Origin: Prunus persica
Taxonomy: Eukaryota; Streptophyta; Magnoliopsida; Rosales; Rosaceae
Direction of reading: 5' to 3'
Length of the DNA: 64,000 nucleotides
Assembly (NCBI RefSeq): GCF_000346465.2
Contig: NC_034009.1
Span: 6,672,490 to 6,736,489 of the forward strand
A model generated the notes under the pieces. It was given only the letters and a program-made list of their open reading frames with translations, ran no database searches and was not told the origin of the DNA. This document shows positions 60,305 to 64,000 of this stretch, one piece after another. Each line of letters opens with the position of its first letter. The first letter of the stretch is position 1. The position numbers were made by a program, and so were the translations under genes.

Positions 60305-61560
60305 GACGACGGTAAATCACCGTCGTGTATTTGGTTTTTCAATGGTCGTGGAATCCACCGTCATCTTTTCCCTCATAAACCACGACGCTAAATAACCGTC
60401 GTTGTTAAACAATACAACGTCATCAAAAAATACAAAACGACGTCTTTGTACTGCAAAAAGATCTAAAAAAAGCAATCGATGATGATAATAGACGACCAAT
60501 TCTCTAAAAAGACCGTCGTTAAAAAGGGAAAATATGACACATATTAAGAGAACAAGGCCGCAAGATAGACATACAACGACGACAATAAAAATACGCCGAC
60601 GTTAAATATAATTTTCACGACAATAAAAAATATGACGTCTTTAAATACATTAGAAGACGACGTTATTGATACCTACTACGTCGCACATATAAACACAACC
60701 GTCGTACAATTAATTTTCCACTTCGATTTTTTGATAAAAGATGACGTGGAAATAGTTGTCAGTGTCATTATTTACGACGTATGTGTTTCTATAGTAGACG
60801 TTGAAAAACTAAACAACGTCAGTTACAAATATATGAGAGTCGTATTAAAAAATTTATACGTCCTATTTTCAGAAACAAACAACGACCATAAATATTAGAC
60901 GTTGTTAAATACAACAACGTCGGAAAACAATAAAAACAGACGTGTTTAGTCTGCTAAAGTTCTACAACGTCTCTTATTTACAAAAAACCGTCGTGAAATA
61001 AATTTTCCACTTCGATTTTATCTAAAAAAGATGACGTGGAAATAGTTGTCAGTGTCATTATTTACGACGTATACATTTATATAGTCGACGTTGTATTTAT
61101 ATGTATTCATTACTCACGACGCACTTAATAATATAGACGACGTTGAACGTCTAAACAACGTCGGTTCCAAATAAATGAGAGCCGTATTACAGAACATATA
61201 GACGGCGTAGATTATGATGGGAGCCGTATTACAAATAACGTCGTTTAATTGTTATTAGACGGCGGTTATAATGAATTTCCGTCGGAATTAATTTCGTTCC
61301 TCTTCGTTTATAAAAGAACTTGCGACGTGGAAAATGTATGATGACGTCGTATTTTTTAACGTTCAGATTACATATCTCGTTTTTTAGACGTCGGTATTAT
61401 GGGATTGGAGTCGTGTTATTTTGAATTACATGGCGGTTCTTTATCCTTCACCGACGTGATATCCTGAATAATTGCTTCACAATAGCGTCGTGGTTCTTCA
61501 TTGTTACGTTGCTTTAAGACGTCGGTAAATATGCTGAATAACTGATTCACAATAACGTCT
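60305..61560. repeat. CACTA subterminal repeat array (ACGAC/GTCGT)
   Basis: Dozens of short motifs (GACGACG, CGTCGT, ACGTCG) in both orientations at roughly 15-40-bp intervals, in otherwise AT-rich DNA. A ~85-bp section is duplicated (60713-60800 and 61004-61090; shared GATGACGTGGAAATAGTTG and TCAGTGTCATTATTTACGAC). In En/Spm such subterminal motifs bind the transposon protein TnpA; that role here is inferred. Confidence 0.9.
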
Positions 61561-61644
61561 TGTTTTATTTGAACGTAGAAAGTGAAGAAATCACATTACA
61601 ATATATTACAAAATTAATGTCATACACTGCCAATTACATAAGCA

Positions 61645-64000
61645 TCATTCAATCCATATATCTTCACACCCATCTCGAATATTTTGACCGCCTAACTCAC
61701 CTACCAGTTCATCAAATGTGTCAACATTTGGCATCCCTCTAGTAAATGGCTCACACTCAATTATCACATCACCTAATACTTCATCACCAATAACATCATT
61801 ATATTCTCTACTAGGCATTGATAACACTACCGACCAACCACGATGCATCGGGTCGTCAACAAAAAATATTTGTTTGACTTGAGAAGCCAAAACAAATTGG
61901 TCATTCCTATGTCCAATTTTACTCAAATCTACAAGGGTAAATCCAAGTTCGTCGACTACAAGACCAGAACTATCTATCCAATCACACCTAAAGACTGGGA
62001 TTGTAAACTTTTGGTAGTCAAGGTCCCAAATTTCTTGAATGACACCATAGAAACCCATATTTGAGAGAATTGGGTTTTTATCCTTGGCACTAGCAACTTG
62101 CATGGTATGTGCAAGTAAATAAACTCCACTATTTTGAGTTGTCCGCACATCATCTTGTGCCTTGATATTGAATTTAATACCTTTAATAAGATAGCTCCTA
62201 TATAATGGCACTGACATGTTTGGACCAGCTGCTAGCCACCTTAAATTTTCTGATACGCCATGATTGTCTTCCTCAACTTCACTTTGAACCTGCAAATTAA
62301 TAATATCTTAATTCATCCTAACATATAAATAAGAAGAAAATTAAAAGAGAAATACGTTATTCAACAACATATACCTTGAAGCGTAGCCATTGAATGAAAG
62401 TGCTATTGTGCTTATCCTGCAGCCACTTTGTTCTCTTTCTAAATTTTGGATAAGCAGTCTTGATGTGGATCATATGTTGCCTACATGACACGAAAAATTC
62501 AAGCATTACGGTCCCAAATATATAAGATAAACATAAGAAATAATTTTAAATGGAAACTTAAAGAATAAAACTCATACGTACTCGATATAAGGTAGGACTT
62601 CCTCCGTATTCTCCAAGACATATAGATGTGCTTGATTCAACAGGTCCTGATCAACTACGCTCACTGTGCAACCTGATAATGGCTTTGAAACTCCCATCTT
62701 TTGGCTTGAAGGCACTCCAACTGTACTAACATCAGATAAATGCTGAGTACAAAACTCTACCGCTTCTTCAGCTATATACCGCTCAGCAATGCAACCTTCG
62801 GGACGAGTACGATTCTGAACATACCCCTTCAGCACTTTCATATATCTTTCAAACGGATACATCCACCTAAAATATACTGGCCCACATAGACGAACTTCTC
62901 TGACAAGATGTACTACTAGATGAACCATGATATCAAAGAATGAAGGGGGAAAGTACTTCTCAAGCAAACACAGAGTAACTACTACATCTTCTTCCAACTT
63001 ATCTAGCTTGGAAACATCAACAGTCTTTGCACATATAGCATTGNNNNNNNNNNNNNNNNNNNNNNNNNNNNNNNNNNNNNNNNNNNNNNNNNNNNNNNNN
63101 NNNNNNNNNNNNNNNNNNNNNNNNNNNNNNNNNNNNNNNNNNNNNNNNNNNNNNNNNNNNNNNNNNNNNNNNNNNNNNNNNNNNNNNNNNNNNNNNNNNN
63201 NNNNNNNACCTTCAGGGACCTTCATACCATAGAAAGAATTGCAACCTCTCTCTTCTCTGCTCTGACAAATTCCAAGGCCCAGGAGGCAAACGAGTACGTC
63301 TTTCTCCATACTCGGGTTGCAAATCAGTTTTGACCCCCATGTTCAATAAATCTAATCGAGCAGCAATCCCATCTTTATTTTTTCCAGGGATCTCCAGCAA
63401 TGTACCAATGATACTATCGCAAACATTCTTCTCAATGTGCATAACATCTAGGGCATGCCTCACAGGAAGGTATTTCCAATACTCGAGATCAAAGAATATT
63501 GATTTCTTCTTCCAACAAACTCTGTCACCATTTTCAACCATATGCAGCACTTCTTCTCCGGTTAATGGCTCTGGAGGTATGCCATATTCAGGTTTCCCAT
63601 TAAAAGCTGCACGTTGCCTCCTATATGGATGATTGATTGGTAACCATTTTCTATGCCCAATGTAACAAATTTTGTGGCCATTTTTCAACCTGTGACTAGG
63701 TGTATCATCGCCGCATATTGGACAAGCTTTATATCCTTTAACAACACAACCAGATAAGTTTCCATAGGCGGGGAAATCATTAATTGTCCACATTAATGCA
63801 GCTCTGAGTGTAAAGTATTCTCCATTATGTGCATCATACACTCCTCTAATCCCAACCCACAAGGATTTTAAATCATCAATCAAAGGCTCCAAGTAGACGT
63901 CTATATCATTTCCGGGTTGTTTAGGACCGGAAATCAATAAGGTTAACATCATGAACTTTCGTTTCATGCACAGCCATGGAGGGAGATTATATGTAACTAT
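61645..64000 (-). CDS. CACTA transposase (tnp2, DUF4218, DUF4216), partial, probable frameshift
   Basis: Minus strand, N-terminal part beyond the window edge. 64000-63212: tnp2 domain (VTYNLPPWLCMKRKFMMLTLLISGP, YGNLSGCVVKGYKACPICGDDT, RHALDVMHIEKNVCDSIIGTLL). At about 63230 the tnp2 frame ends in a stop (FFLWYEGP) while the -1/+1 frame continues FYGMKVPEG, so a single-base shift is needed. After the N gap (63044-63207), 63043-62578 is DUF4218 (NAICAKTVDVSKL, CLLEKYFPPSFFDIMVHLVVHLVREVRLCGPVYFRWMYPFERYM). A linker exon 62480-62375 (MIHIKTAYPKFRKRTKWLQDKHNSTFIQWLRFK) follows, then DUF4216 in exon 62289-61645 (YGVIQEIWDLDYQ, VFRCDWIDSSG, QVKQIFFVDDPMHRGWSVV). Splice signals fit. The order tnp2-DUF4218-DUF4216 is standard for plant CACTA. 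Otherwise open, so the element may be young. Confidence 0.9.
63044..63207. other. Assembly gap (164 N)
   Basis: A run of 164 N inside the CACTA transposase, between the tnp2 and DUF4218 parts. Confidence 0.99.

Larger units (their letters stand above)
60283..64000 (-). mobile_element. CACTA (En/Spm) transposon, 3' part (continues beyond window)
   Basis: Starts CACTACTACAAAAAAGC at 60283, the signature CACTA terminus. Followed by a ~1.25-kb subterminal array of ACGAC/GTCGT motifs and then the transposase gene on the minus strand. The other terminus is outside the window; the candidate 3-bp target duplication on this side is ATA (60280-60282). Confidence 0.93.

Overview
This is a plant nuclear window, almost certainly from a eudicot. 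The evidence is spliced plant genes with typical introns (a fused BIO3-BIO1 biotin gene, a MYB36-type R2R3 MYB, a PB1-domain Raf-like kinase), nuclear tRNA-Pro genes, a plastid-derived fragment and many plant transposon classes. The style of the MITEs and LTR elements suggests Rosaceae (Prunus/Malus-like); that is inference. Two runs of N (12496-12595 and 63044-63207) are assembly gaps.

Layout. 1-5769 (-): bifunctional dethiobiotin synthase / diaminopelargonate aminotransferase, cut by the left window edge, with a plastid-DNA insert in intron 3. 6.8-9.0 kb: a decayed hAT transposase whose last codons are interrupted by a MITE. 9259-13379: a complete hAT element with an exact 8-bp target duplication and a decayed transposase. 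14.4-17.1 kb: a broken Ty3/gypsy element. 17671-22964 (+): a 15-exon FGGY carbohydrate kinase. 24845-31933: a very young LTR element (134-bp LTRs, 5-bp target duplication) without gag-pol. It carries pieces of at least two host genes and an intact antisense ORF. 34754-39954 (+): a PB1 plus Raf-like kinase. 41-45 kb: a duplicated tRNA-Pro block with a PIF/Harbinger MITE and a small hAT element. 49241-50738 (+): MYB36-like transcription factor. 52.7-57.6 kb: SINEs, MITEs and a cluster of small non-autonomous Helitrons between two paralogous small genes of unknown function (53.4 and 57.1 kb, both -), plus a promoter relic of a probable third member. 60283-end: the 3' end of a CACTA element with a dense ACGAC/GTCGT subterminal array and its tnp2/DUF4218/DUF4216 transposase (-).

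The four large host genes are unrelated housekeeping or regulatory genes (biotin synthesis, sugar phosphorylation, stress-type kinase signalling, endodermal differentiation) and do not form a pathway. The unusual material lies in the accessory DNA: the gene-capturing LTR element with its antisense coiled-coil ORF, the small repeat-bearing gene pair, and the CACTA subterminal array. Three introns, in three different genes, use GC instead of GT donors. No CRISPR array, operon or prokaryotic feature is present.
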